Assembly (NCBI GenBank): GCA_947630115.1
Contig: CANRGG010000010.1
Span: 1-55,731, forward strand
Source of the DNA: an uncultured Clostridia bacterium
Lineage (GTDB): Bacteria; Bacillota; Clostridia; Christensenellales; Borkfalkiaceae
Direction: 5' to 3'
DNA length: 55,731 nt
Positions 43,267 to 50,807 of this stretch are shown here, in pieces. The notes under the pieces were generated by a model that was given only the letters and a program-made list of their open reading frames with translations, searched no databases and had not been told where the DNA came from. The translations under genes were made by a program, and so were the position numbers. Each line of letters opens with the position of its first letter. Position 1 is the stretch's first letter.

Positions 43267-44099
43267 AAAAATTTACTTTCGGTGAATGGCTGCGTGTTTG
43301 GTATGAGACCTATAAAGTTCCGTATTTGAAACCGTACAGCCTACGCAACATTGAGCAGATGATCCGCCTACATACGCCCGAGTGGTTGAAAGTGAAAAGA
43401 ATGGTTTCTGTTTCCGCATTTGATATCGATCGTGCGCTTGCTGAGATCCCGCGCGGTCGGACAAGGGTTTATGCCCGTCAAGTATGGTATTCGGCATTTC
43501 GCAAGGCGTTTCAGCTTGGGATCGTGGATCGCAATGTCTTGGAACAGACGGATTCTGTAAGATATCGCAAGATAAGCGGAAAGGCGTTGACGATCTCGGA
43601 ACAGCAGGACTTTCTCAATGCGATCCAAGGTTCGCGCTATCAATGGCTCATGCTGTTTTATCTTCATTCGGGCGTGCGCCGCATGGAAGCTCTGACGCTA
43701 TTATGGTCGGATATCGATGAGAAGGAGAACCTCATTTTGATTCGCGGCACAAAGACGGAAGGGAGCTTCCGATATATCTTTCTCACGGACGATTTGAAAG
43801 TGATATTGAAAGAGCAGCGCAAGCAGGTGGACCGCCGCGAGCCGCGCGTTTTTCCGTTTGTTGCGCAGACGGTGAGCAAGGCGTTCAAGGCTTTTTGCCC
43901 CAAACATCATCTACACGATTTACGGCACACTTATATCACGCGCTGCGCGGAGTGCGGAATGAGCGTTAAGGTCTGCCAGCAGCTGGTTGGTCATGCTTCG
44001 GCGGATATGACATTGAATGTATATATGCACGTTTTGGACGGCTATAAACGCAAAGAAGCCCAAAAATTCACGCTTTTTCCCGATTTTGATACAACATAA
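43263..44099 (+). CDS. Tyrosine recombinase (prophage integrase)
   Basis: This 278-residue integrase has an N-terminal arm/core-binding domain and a catalytic domain with the Arg of GVRRMEAL (about 139), HDLRHTYIT (HxxR, about 218-222), GHASADM (about 243) and the Tyr nucleophile in NVYMHV (about 253-255). It should recombine the tRNA-Ser 3' end with the phage att site. It overlaps rep, ends 3 bp before a terminator and 28 bp before the right att repeat. Independent integrases are unusual in inoviruses of Proteobacteria, many of which use host XerCD, but are found in other lineages. Confidence 0.95.
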   Translation: MKKFTFGEWLRVWYETYKVPYLKPYSLRNIEQMIRLHTPEWLKVKRMVSVSAFDIDRALAEIPRGRTRVYARQVWYSAFRKAFQLGIVDRNVLEQTDSVRYRKISGKALTISEQQDFLNAIQGSRYQWLMLFYLHSGVRRMEALTLLWSDIDEKENLILIRGTKTEGSFRYIFLTDDLKVILKEQRKQVDRREPRVFPFVAQTVSKAFKAFCPKHHLHDLRHTYITRCAECGMSVKVCQQLVGHASADMTLNVYMHVLDGYKRKEAQKFTLFPDFDTT

Positions 44100-44101
44100 A
44101 A

Positions 44102-44126
44102 GACGGAGCTCAGCTCCGCCTTTTAT
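44102..44126 (+). terminator. Terminator after the integrase gene
   Basis: CGGAGCT and AGCTCCG (around 44104-44118) form a short stem followed by CCTTTTATTT, directly before the tRNA end. Confidence 0.75.
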
Positions 44127-44127
44127 T

Positions 44128-44186
44128 TGGCGCAGAGACGGGGATTTGAACCCCGGGTAGGCTTTTGACCTACACACGATTTCCAA
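44128..44186. repeat. Right attachment site (59 bp, within tRNA-Ser)
   Basis: The 59 bp are identical to 37684-37742. The copy supplied by the phage restores the 3' part of the tRNA gene. Confidence 0.93.
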
Positions 44187-44218
44187 TCGTGCTCCTTAAG
44201 CCACTCGGACATCTCTGC
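44128..44218 (-). tRNA. tRNA-Ser (anticodon GGA)
   Basis: On the minus strand a complete class II tRNA can be folded: acceptor stem GCAGAGA/TCTCTGC, D arm GTCCGAGTGGCTTAAGGAGC, anticodon stem-loop CACGATTGGAAATCGTG with GGA, long variable arm GTAGGTCAAAAGCCTAC, T arm CGGGGTTCAAATCCCCG, discriminator G and encoded CCA. The long variable arm fits serine. Its 3' 59 bases are the phage attachment core; the gene stays intact after integration. Confidence 0.97.
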
Positions 44219-44356
44219 ATGAAACAGGTCTATTTTACCCTAAAATTGCGGAAAATGCAAGCGTTTTCCATGCGATTTTGGAGGATTCAAGCAGAAATTT
44301 ACATGCAGATCTTTCAAAGGCGCAGTTTTCAGCTCCCGAAAAATAAAAATCAGATT

Positions 44357-44398
44357 TGCAAAATAAAATTTTTTCGGTGCAAAATGAAATTTTGTCGA
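44357..44398. repeat. Two 21-bp tandem direct repeats upstream of the HTH-membrane gene
   Basis: TGCAAAATAAAATTTTTTCG (44357) is followed directly by TGCAAAATGAAATTTTGTCG (44378); the period is 21 bp, two helical turns. They end 16 bp before the -35 box. Confidence 0.6.
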
Positions 44399-44414
44399 AA
44401 AATCTGTGATTTCT

Positions 44415-44443
44415 TTGACAAAATGCGGTTTGTATGTTACCAT
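44415..44443 (+). promoter_or_regulatory. Promoter of the HTH-membrane gene/ABC operon
   Basis: TTGACA (44415-44420), a 17-bp spacer and TACCAT (44438-44443), 37 bp before the ATG. Confidence 0.6.
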
Positions 44444-44480
44444 GTTAGTATATCACGAGACATAAAGGAGTCTTTTCGAA

Positions 44481-45110
44481 ATGCCGGATCTCGCAGATCA
44501 CACCGGGGAGGAAGTCCGTTTGGGCGAAGAAAAAGAAAGGAAAAAATCGTCGACACTGGGAGAAGAGATCGCACATCTCCGCAAAAAATCCAATCTGTCG
44601 CAAAACGAGCTGGCGCAAAAGATCGGCGTGAGCCGTCAGATGGTTTCCCTTTGGGAACGGGGGATTTTCCTGCCCGATGAAGCGCATTTTCAGGCGATTT
44701 GCAAGGCCTTTGATTTGCCCGACGATTATTTCCTACGGCAGCTCTCTTCTCCCGAAGTCTTGGAGCATGAAACGGCGATCGCCTCCGCGCCGGCGGAACG
44801 GAAAAGAAGAAACCGCCTTTTGAAGGGATTGCTCTTGTGCGGCTTATCGTTGGCAATGGTAATTTTGGCGCTTGTCATGACAGTCAGCATTCTTGTGTCG
44901 ATCGATCTGCAGATGGGCCATACTGCTGTAAATGCTTCCACTTTCGGCATTCCATGGATCGATAGGGTGATCTTGTGTGCCGTCCTTTTAATCGTCATTA
45001 TCGCCGTCATGCTATTTATCATCTTAAAGCCGATCATACAGAAACGGAAAACTCAGAAAAATAATAAAAAAGCGGGAAAGGATCTGATATTCCCTAACCG
45101 ATCAACATAG
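44481..45110 (+). CDS. Membrane-anchored XRE-type regulator
   Basis: This 209-residue protein joins a Cro/CI-type HTH (about residues 27-82: LGEEIAHLRKKSNLSQNELA, QMVSLWERG, LPDDYF) to two membrane segments (LLLCGLSLAMVILALVMTVS about 115-138; VILCAVLLIVIIAVMLFIIL about 160-182) and a basic Lys-rich tail. It resembles membrane-bound one-component regulators that sense envelope stress or peptides directly. It lies 61 bp before an ABC exporter operon on the same strand, which it probably controls. AAAGGAG is 10 bases before ATG 44481. Confidence 0.82.
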   Translation: MPDLADHTGEEVRLGEEKERKKSSTLGEEIAHLRKKSNLSQNELAQKIGVSRQMVSLWERGIFLPDEAHFQAICKAFDLPDDYFLRQLSSPEVLEHETAIASAPAERKRRNRLLKGLLLCGLSLAMVILALVMTVSILVSIDLQMGHTAVNASTFGIPWIDRVILCAVLLIVIIAVMLFIILKPIIQKRKTQKNNKKAGKDLIFPNRST

Positions 45111-45171
45111 AAAGCAAGACTTAAACCGCGCGCGAAAAGCGTAGCATAAAAGATTTTCAGGGAGGTATTTG

Positions 45172-46563
45172 ATGGGATTTTTCAGGGAAGGGAATTGGCT
45201 ATCGAAGATCCTCACGGTCGTCATGACCGCGGTGTCGCTCGCCTTCTTTGCCCTTGGCTCAATGGGATATACCTATAACCAATTCGATTATCTCACCAAT
45301 AGCTTTCGGCGTTTTTTGAAGCGCAATTCTTATCTTGTTTTTCTGAAAGATTTGGGGTATAAGGCAATAAACGAATATGTGGAATATATCAAAGAGGAAA
45401 CGGCGGTGGATTATTTCACCGCCCTTTCCGACGGCTTTATTTTCCTTCAAAGTTTTATCGACGGCGGCTATGATTCGAGTTTTGTAAACGAGTATATTCA
45501 GCCGTTTACGAATTCCCCCGTTGTTGCAGGTTCGGAAGCGCTCATGGATGAAATGGGATTTTCTCCCGTGGCGGGACGGCGTCCCGTCGAGGCAGATGAA
45601 CTTATGATTTCCCTGGACGTATTTGAAGCCTTTCGGCAGGGCGGCTATCTCAATCGCTCGGGAACCAATTCACAGACAATTCAGATCGATCAATATTCGG
45701 ATATGATCGGAAAGACGTTCACGGAAACTATTCGGGGGCAATCGGAGGAATTTACCGTCGTGGGCGTCTTTGACAATACCAAGGCAAAATTACGAGATAA
45801 AAATTGGGAACAGACTGCTCCGACACAAAGCGTCGGAAACGCAAAGATCGTTTTTTCCGAGGCATTTGAAAAGAAATGGGTCGAGGAAGAAAATGCCGTG
45901 GGCGTCAGCTTTCTCTACGCTCCCGTAAAGGACGAGCTTTTGACGAGAAAAAAAGTGGAGAGTTATATCAGGGCTTCCGAAGAACTTTTAAGGCGCTGTG
46001 AAGATGAATTGCGCGAACTCTTTTCTCAAACCCATTCGCTCGAAGATATGGACGAATTCGATCTATTTCAGCGCAGAGATTACATCGGCGCATATGGATA
46101 CACCTTTTCGCTCGGACTTTATACGAGAACGAGAGCGGGCGGGATGTGGATTGTCGATTATTATGCGCTGATCCTCGGAGCTGTGGGCGGGGTGCTGCTT
46201 GTCATGGCCGTCATTTTCAATACATATCTGATTACCGATTCGATCTATCGCAAGCGGCGGGAAATCGGGATCTTACGCTCCTTGGGCTATAAAAAGGGAA
46301 AAATCGTAAAAATGTTTTTAATTTCCGCCCTGGCGCTTGCCGCAGTGACGTTTGTTGTCGCACTTCTTTGCACAATCGCCCTCTATTACGGCTGGTTCCG
46401 CGGTTTCGTGACGAGCGGTGACGGGATTCTTTTCGAGTTCTCGATATGGACGGTCTTGATCCTTCTCGGATCTTCCTTTCTTGTGCCGCTTCTCGCCTCT
46501 ATCGTGCCCCTGATCCTTTTTTTCAGAAAACCCATTGTCGAAAACATCAAAGCAAAGGAGTAG
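45172..46563 (+). CDS. ABC transporter permease (FtsX/MacB-like), first subunit
   Basis: The 463-residue protein has one membrane segment at the N terminus (ILTVVMTAVSLAFFALGSMG), a large extracytoplasmic domain (about residues 35-330) and three membrane segments at the end. The FtsX-type motif before the second segment from the end reads DSIYRKRREIGILRSLGYKK, typical of type VII (MacB/FtsX) transporters, which export peptides or act as mechanotransmitters rather than taking up solutes. GGAGGT lies 5 bases before ATG 45172. The ATPase gene follows after 4 bp. Confidence 0.9.
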   Translation: MGFFREGNWLSKILTVVMTAVSLAFFALGSMGYTYNQFDYLTNSFRRFLKRNSYLVFLKDLGYKAINEYVEYIKEETAVDYFTALSDGFIFLQSFIDGGYDSSFVNEYIQPFTNSPVVAGSEALMDEMGFSPVAGRRPVEADELMISLDVFEAFRQGGYLNRSGTNSQTIQIDQYSDMIGKTFTETIRGQSEEFTVVGVFDNTKAKLRDKNWEQTAPTQSVGNAKIVFSEAFEKKWVEEENAVGVSFLYAPVKDELLTRKKVESYIRASEELLRRCEDELRELFSQTHSLEDMDEFDLFQRRDYIGAYGYTFSLGLYTRTRAGGMWIVDYYALILGAVGGVLLVMAVIFNTYLITDSIYRKRREIGILRSLGYKKGKIVKMFLISALALAAVTFVVALLCTIALYYGWFRGFVTSGDGILFEFSIWTVLILLGSSFLVPLLASIVPLILFFRKPIVENIKAKE

Positions 46564-46567
46564 CGCA

Positions 46568-47239
46568 ATGTTTGAACTTTGTCATCTCAAAAAGACCTAT
46601 TATCCCAAGAAGGGAGTGCCTGTGGAAGCGCTCAAGGGGATCGATCTGAAGTTCGGAGAAAACGGGCTTGTGTTTATCCTCGGCAGAAGCGGCAGCGGAA
46701 AGAGCACCCTTCTGAACCTCATGGGCGGCTTGGACAATGTGACCGAGGGCGAGATTATTTTAGACGGTGTGTCGTCCGAAACGTTCACGGCGAGAGACTA
46801 TGACAATTACCGCAGCAGTTATCTCGGCTTTATCTTTCAGGATTATAATCTTCTTCCCGAGCTTTCGATCGAGGACAACATCTCACTGGGGGTGGAAGTA
46901 ACGGGGAAGAAACTTAAAAATATCGAGGAGATCTTGAAACAAGTCGGGCTGGAGGGCATGGAAAAACGCAAGCCTCGGGAACTATCGGGGGGCCAGTGTC
47001 AGCGGGTCGCGATTGCGCGGGCGATCGCAAAGGATCCGAAGATCATCTTTGCCGACGAGCCGACGGGCGCGCTGGATGAGGAGACGGGAGAAAAGATCCT
47101 CCATCTTCTGAAAGAACTTTCCAAGGAAAAGCTCGTCATTGTCGTCACCCATGACAGGGAATTCGCAAAAGAATACGGCGACAGGATCATCGAGCTTTCG
47201 GACGGGAAAATCATATCGGATACGGAGCAAACAGTATGA
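46568..47239 (+). CDS. ABC transporter ATP-binding protein (MacB/LolD-like)
   Basis: The 223-residue ATPase has Walker A GRSGSGKS (about 38-45), Q-loop FIFQDYNLLPEL, signature LSGGQCQR (LSGGQ, about 138-142), Walker B IIFADEP and H-loop VVTHD. The sequence type is that of the lipoprotein/antimicrobial-peptide exporter group (BceA, LolD, MacB). The start overlaps no gene; AAAGGAG is 7 bases upstream. It is between two permease genes and overlaps the second by four bases. Confidence 0.95.
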   Translation: MFELCHLKKTYYPKKGVPVEALKGIDLKFGENGLVFILGRSGSGKSTLLNLMGGLDNVTEGEIILDGVSSETFTARDYDNYRSSYLGFIFQDYNLLPELSIEDNISLGVEVTGKKLKNIEEILKQVGLEGMEKRKPRELSGGQCQRVAIARAIAKDPKIIFADEPTGALDEETGEKILHLLKELSKEKLVIVVTHDREFAKEYGDRIIELSDGKIISDTEQTV

Positions 47240-48519
47240 AAAAGGGAAAATTGCCCTTCAGACGCAAGATCAAATTCGCCCTTACGGTGAAGAGCCCTCT
47301 GCGGCTGTTTTTTACCGTGGTCCTTGCGGTCATTGCCTTTACGTTTACGGGGATCAGCCTTCTCTTTGCCCTGTATGATAAGGAGCTCGCCCAGGCAAAT
47401 GCCTTTGCGGACGCACAAGACGAGATGATTGCTTCTCCCGCGGAAGGCACCTTCCGCTTTGAACAAATCAAATCGATCGGGGAAGAACTCGGGGTCGGGT
47501 GCGGCGCGGTAAGCTCTTTCATGCAAATCGAATTCGGAAATCTTGATAAAGAGATCTTGGAACAACACAAGGACGAGCTGCATTTCAATGCGACAGGCAA
47601 CCAGATCTCCTGTTTTACGGAGGATTACTTCCAAGAGGGAGCGATCCTTGCGGGGAATGCGCCAAAGACAGAACGAGAGATCATGATCTCCTCCTGCCAA
47701 GCGCAGGCGCTGCTTCTTGCATGGGATCTTAAGGAGTTTGAAGCGCTTGTCGGGCGAAATGTCTCGCTTTATTTCAAAGGGAACGCGATGGAAGAGGCCC
47801 CCGGGGAAGAGTTTACTGTTTCGGGCGTATACGCAAACGATGGCTGTGCGGGAAAAACGGGCACGGTGGATCTTTTTGATATCAACCAATGCGTTGGGGA
47901 AGTATCTGCGCATAAATACTTTTCTTCCATTATCATGCACGAAAAGACCTTTTTGCAATATACGGACGATTCTTTTTTGAATGCATATTTTCGAAACGGA
48001 GAGGACGCGGCATTCAGGGAGAAATACTTCCGCTTTGTTGAAACGCGGACCGATGTTGAATTTTCGGACATCCTCAACAACTTGCGGGAATATGATCAAG
48101 AGATCGAAGTGGTGAGCCGTTATTTTATCGCGCCGTCGGTATTTTTCTCGGTGTATGCGGTTTTGATGTTGTACCAATTCTCGACGATCTCGATTGACCG
48201 CAAACGCGGCATGACGGGGATCCTGCGGGCTTTAGGCTGCCGCGGCGGCGACATTATGCAGATCTTCCTCATGGAGAGTTTATTGATCGGGTTCCTGGCG
48301 GGCGCGCTTTCCTGCGTTTTCACCGCCTCTATGGTGCCGTTTTTGAATCATGTCGTGCAAATCAGCCTGGAAAAGGAAGTGAATTATTTGACCTATCATC
48401 CGCTTGCCTTCTGCATTTTGATGATTTTAAGTCTATCCGCTTCCATTCTTTCCGCGGTCATACCCGTTCTGCGTGAAACAAAGAAAACCCCGATCGAAAA
48501 CATCAAGGCAGGAAACTGA
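47236..48519 (+). CDS. ABC transporter permease (FtsX/MacB-like), second subunit
   Basis: The 427-residue protein has the same plan as the first permease: an N-terminal membrane segment (PLRLFFTVVLAVIAFTFTGI), a large outside domain and three C-terminal segments, with the FtsX motif SIDRKRGMTGILRALGCRGG. The two permeases differ greatly in the outer domain, so they form a heterodimer. ATG 47236 overlaps the ATPase stop. Likely function: export of, or resistance to, a peptide or lipophilic compound; the substrate is unknown. Confidence 0.9.
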   Translation: MKKGKLPFRRKIKFALTVKSPLRLFFTVVLAVIAFTFTGISLLFALYDKELAQANAFADAQDEMIASPAEGTFRFEQIKSIGEELGVGCGAVSSFMQIEFGNLDKEILEQHKDELHFNATGNQISCFTEDYFQEGAILAGNAPKTEREIMISSCQAQALLLAWDLKEFEALVGRNVSLYFKGNAMEEAPGEEFTVSGVYANDGCAGKTGTVDLFDINQCVGEVSAHKYFSSIIMHEKTFLQYTDDSFLNAYFRNGEDAAFREKYFRFVETRTDVEFSDILNNLREYDQEIEVVSRYFIAPSVFFSVYAVLMLYQFSTISIDRKRGMTGILRALGCRGGDIMQIFLMESLLIGFLAGALSCVFTASMVPFLNHVVQISLEKEVNYLTYHPLAFCILMILSLSASILSAVIPVLRETKKTPIENIKAGN

Positions 48520-48570
48520 GACCGAGAAAAGTATTATTTTACGGCGTAAGAGAATTTTTTTGCAAAACAA

Positions 48571-48602
48571 AAGAGCAGTGTAAAACGCACTGCTCTTTTT
48601 TT
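48571..48602. terminator. Bidirectional terminator between convergent genes
   Basis: AAGAGCAGTG (48571-48580) pairs with CACTGCTCTT (48588-48597), followed by T-run on the plus strand and preceded by an A-run serving the minus strand. Confidence 0.85.
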
Positions 48603-48610
48603 GATCGGTC

Positions 48611-49186
48611 TTACAGTTCCATCGAGAGATCTTTGAGGGCCGTCGCAAGCGCCTTTTTATAGGTCTCCTTGTTTGCGGAATAGGTCTTGAACGAGCCGCT
48701 GACGTTGATCACAAATTCATAGTAATCGCTGTATGCGGACATGACCGCCTTGATTTCGTCCTTCAAATCGGAATCGCGCACCTCTTTATAGAGGGATTTG
48801 ATCTTTTCGTCGTTTTCTTCGATGAAGGTAAGCTCCTCCTTACAGAAGCTTTTTGCGAAGGCAACCGCAGCATTGATGTCGGTAAATGTATCATTGTAAA
48901 TTTGATCATACCAAGCTTCATAAATTATGTCGGCGACGGTATCCATATTCGTCTGCATTTGTTTTGCAAGGTCATAAAACTCGTTAATTTTTTTGTTGAG
49001 AGTTGTTTTGTCGTTGTTCTCTTGATTTGGCTTTTTGTCATCTGTCTTATCGTCGGTAGTTTGGGTCGTGTCGGTCGTAGCGTCGTTGGTTGTGCTAAGA
49101 TCGCAACCCGTGAAACATAGTATCGGTAGGAGCAGGACAATTCCAAGGAACAGACAGGTAAAAAGTTTCATTTTTGTGTGTTTCAT
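48611..49186 (-). CDS. Predicted lipoprotein with acidic Thr/Asp linker
   Basis: The 191-residue protein has a lipoprotein signal (FLGIVLLLPILCFTGC, Cys near residue 28), then a low-complexity Thr/Asp/Lys tether (about 30-60: DATTDTTQTTDDKTDDKK) and a helical domain of about 130 residues. No family recognised. AAAGGAGAT is 6 bases before the ATG at 49186. Its promoter has a 17-bp operator as spacer, and it is divergent from the small XRE gene, so it should be repressed by that protein. Confidence 0.8.
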   Translation of the reverse strand: MKHTKMKLFTCLFLGIVLLLPILCFTGCDLSTTNDATTDTTQTTDDKTDDKKPNQENNDKTTLNKKINEFYDLAKQMQTNMDTVADIIYEAWYDQIYNDTFTDINAAVAFAKSFCKEELTFIEENDEKIKSLYKEVRDSDLKDEIKAVMSAYSDYYEFVINVSGSFKTYSANKETYKKALATALKDLSMEL

Positions 49187-49214
49187 AAGTGTATCTCCTT
49201 TATTCTTTGCCTGT

Positions 49215-49270
49215 ATTATATCCTACAAAATGTAGGAAGTCAAGTGTTTTCCTACAAAATGTAATAAAAT
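49215..49270. promoter_or_regulatory. Divergent promoters with paired operators (lipoprotein / XRE gene)
   Basis: Operator A, TCCTACAAAATGTAGGA (49221-49237), is a perfect palindrome around its centre and exactly fills the 17-bp spacer between TTGACT (49243-49238) and TATAAT (49220-49215) of the leftward promoter. Operator B, TCCTACAAAATGTAATA (49250-49266), overlaps TAAAAT (49265-49270), a -10 box for the rightward XRE gene. Centres are 29 bp apart. Confidence 0.85.
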
Positions 49271-49276
49271 ATTTTT

Positions 49277-49486
49277 GTGGTCGGAAATATTTTCGGAAAA
49301 AGATTAAAGGAACTTCGAATGGAAAAGGGGCTCTCGCAGCGCGCGCTCGGAGAGATCTTTGGCGTCTGCAATCAGACGATCAGCTTTTGGGAAACCGGCA
49401 GCCGTGAGCCCGATCTCGATCATTTATTGAAAATTTCAAGATTTTTCGGCGTCTCCGTCGACGATCTGCTGGACGAAAAAGCATAG
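49277..49486 (+). CDS. Small XRE family repressor
   Basis: This 69-residue protein is a single Cro/CI-type HTH domain: FGKRLKELRMEKGLSQRALG, then CNQTISFWETGSREPDLDHLL and FFGVSVDDLLDEK. It begins at GTG 49277 with no ribosome binding site; the -10 box ends 6 bases upstream, so translation is probably leaderless, as in several repressor genes. It is divergent from the lipoprotein gene and shares two operators with it. Confidence 0.85.
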   Translation: MVGNIFGKRLKELRMEKGLSQRALGEIFGVCNQTISFWETGSREPDLDHLLKISRFFGVSVDDLLDEKA

Positions 49487-49560
49487 GCGCCCGAAAATTT
49501 TTCTTCCCCGGGAACCCCGCCCGTTCCTTCCCGCATAGGCTGAAAGAAACGGGGGTAATC

Positions 49561-50055
49561 ATGGAAGAAAGCGAAAAGAAATACCCGTCGCTCGACGGGA
49601 TCAAGGAAGATCTTCAAACACTGCGGCTCATCTCTCCCGCCTATGCGGGCAGAGAAGGGGAACTGACTGCCGTCTTGCAGTATGTGTATCAATCCATTCT
49701 GCTCGGCGAGATGAAGCGGGAGGAATTTTCCAAGGAACTGCTCCGCATTGCGGTGTGCGAAATGCATCATCTGGAGATCCTGGGCACACTCATCACGAAA
49801 TTGGGCGCGCCGCCCGTCTATACCGCCTGCCCGCCCTATCCCGTCGGATATTACTCGGCGTCCTGCGTGAATTACGCCAAACAGCCGCGCTCCATGCTCT
49901 GCGCGGACATCTGCGCCGAGGAAAATGCCATCTCGGAATATGAGCGGATCCTTTGCCGCATAAAAAATCCGCAGGCAGCGGAAGTCATTGCGCGCCTGCT
50001 TGAGGATGAGAAGGAACATCTGAAAACGTTCAACCGGCTTCTCGCGCAGCTTTGA
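49561..50055 (+). CDS. Ferritin-like diiron-fold protein
   Basis: This 164-residue, mostly helical protein has ligand-like motifs of a four-helix ferritin-like bundle: Glu in GELTAVLQYVYQ (about 33), EMHHLEIL (ExxH, about 68-71), EENAISEYERI (Glu pair, about 120-125) and EDEKEH (ExxH, about 144-149). The pattern resembles rubrerythrin/CotJC-type proteins that handle peroxide or iron. Cys residues (CPPYP, CVNYA, CADICAEE) are additional and unexplained. Stands alone downstream of the small XRE gene. Confidence 0.82.
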   Translation: MEESEKKYPSLDGIKEDLQTLRLISPAYAGREGELTAVLQYVYQSILLGEMKREEFSKELLRIAVCEMHHLEILGTLITKLGAPPVYTACPPYPVGYYSASCVNYAKQPRSMLCADICAEENAISEYERILCRIKNPQAAEVIARLLEDEKEHLKTFNRLLAQL

Positions 50056-50087
50056 AGCGGGGGCGCCGGGTCGTCATAGAAATCCGG

Positions 50088-50807
50088 TCATAAAAATTCG
50101 GTCATGAAGGGGCGGTAGCGCAGGGGAAGCTCGGCGCGCATTTGTTTCAGCCGTTCGCGGGAGGGGATGTTCACGCTTCGGTAGTATCGCCGCCAAAGCG
50201 CCTGCCATTCTTTCTCGTCCGCGGAAAGGACGATCTCCGCCCGCTCGAGCGGCGCGGTAAAGGCGTTTTTTCCGTCATAGACCGCCGCTTTTCTCCGCGG
50301 GACGTCGTGCAGCACGAACGGAAATTCGGGAAACCGCGCGCGGAAATGGGGGACGAGAAGATCGCAGATATCATGGACGGGCGCGATGGGGGCGTAGAGC
50401 GCGCCGCTGCCGCATTCCAGAAAGCGCACGAACCCGTGCATGCGGTGGATCTCGAGGGTCACCGCCTCGAGGCATTTTATTGCGTCGAGGACGGCGCTCT
50501 CCGCTAGCATCCCGCGGACGGGACGCCGCATTTCGGTCAAAAATTTGAGATAGGCGAAGGCGATCTGCTCCCGCCGCGCGTCGCCGCTCCGAAGCAGAAG
50601 GGACAGCTCGCGCAGACAACCGCCGTCCAGCGCCGCAAGCCGCGCCTCCGCCTTCTTTGCGCGGAGAAGATCGGTCTTGACAAAGACGCATTCCTGCCCC
50701 AGGACAAGCTGGGTTTCAGAGGAGGCGAGCAGGGCCTCCTCGTCGCGGTAGGCGAGCAGAAACGCCGTCAGAAAATTTTCCTTCGTTCCGTCCGTGAAAT
50801 AGATCAT
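50088..50807 (-). CDS. TIGR03915-type DNA metabolism protein
   Basis: The 239-residue protein matches the family called probable DNA metabolism protein (TIGR03915/DUF4130), which is nearly always encoded next to a radical SAM DNA-modification protein, as here. Recognisable blocks are YFTDGTKENFLTAFLLAYRD at the start, MHGFVRFLECGSGALYAPIA and WRRYYRSVNIPSRERLKQMR. The biochemical role is not established in my knowledge; association with DNA repair is inferred from context. ATG 50807 overlaps the stop of the radical SAM gene by four bases. Confidence 0.9.
   Translation of the reverse strand: MIYFTDGTKENFLTAFLLAYRDEEALLASSETQLVLGQECVFVKTDLLRAKKAEARLAALDGGCLRELSLLLRSGDARREQIAFAYLKFLTEMRRPVRGMLAESAVLDAIKCLEAVTLEIHRMHGFVRFLECGSGALYAPIAPVHDICDLLVPHFRARFPEFPFVLHDVPRRKAAVYDGKNAFTAPLERAEIVLSADEKEWQALWRRYYRSVNIPSRERLKQMRAELPLRYRPFMTEFL

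Larger units (their letters stand above)
37684..44186 (+). mobile_element. Integrated filamentous (inovirus-type) prophage in tRNA-Ser
   Basis: A complete 6,444-bp unit (left repeat start to right repeat start) is bounded by perfect 59-bp copies of the tRNA-Ser 3' end. Left to right it encodes a nuclease-like protein and a repressor (leftward), then rightward small proteins, two short single-pass membrane proteins (coat candidates), a Zot-like ATPase, a pIII-like protein, another anchored protein, a hairpin-rich non-coding region, a rolling-circle Rep and a tyrosine integrase. A Zot ATPase, HUH Rep, tiny coat-like proteins and a total size of 6-7 kb together define inoviruses. All genes look intact, so it may be active. 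No capsid, portal or lysis gene of a tailed phage is present. Coding composition is T-richer than the host, fitting transfer. Confidence 0.9.

Noticed and set aside
43920-44186. Open frame overlapping integrase and tRNA on the minus strand
   Set aside because: It begins in the tRNA gene and runs antisense to the integrase.
45112-45171. T-box or peptide-sensing riboswitch before the ABC operon
   Set aside because: Only 61 bp are available, without a terminator hairpin or T-box sequence.
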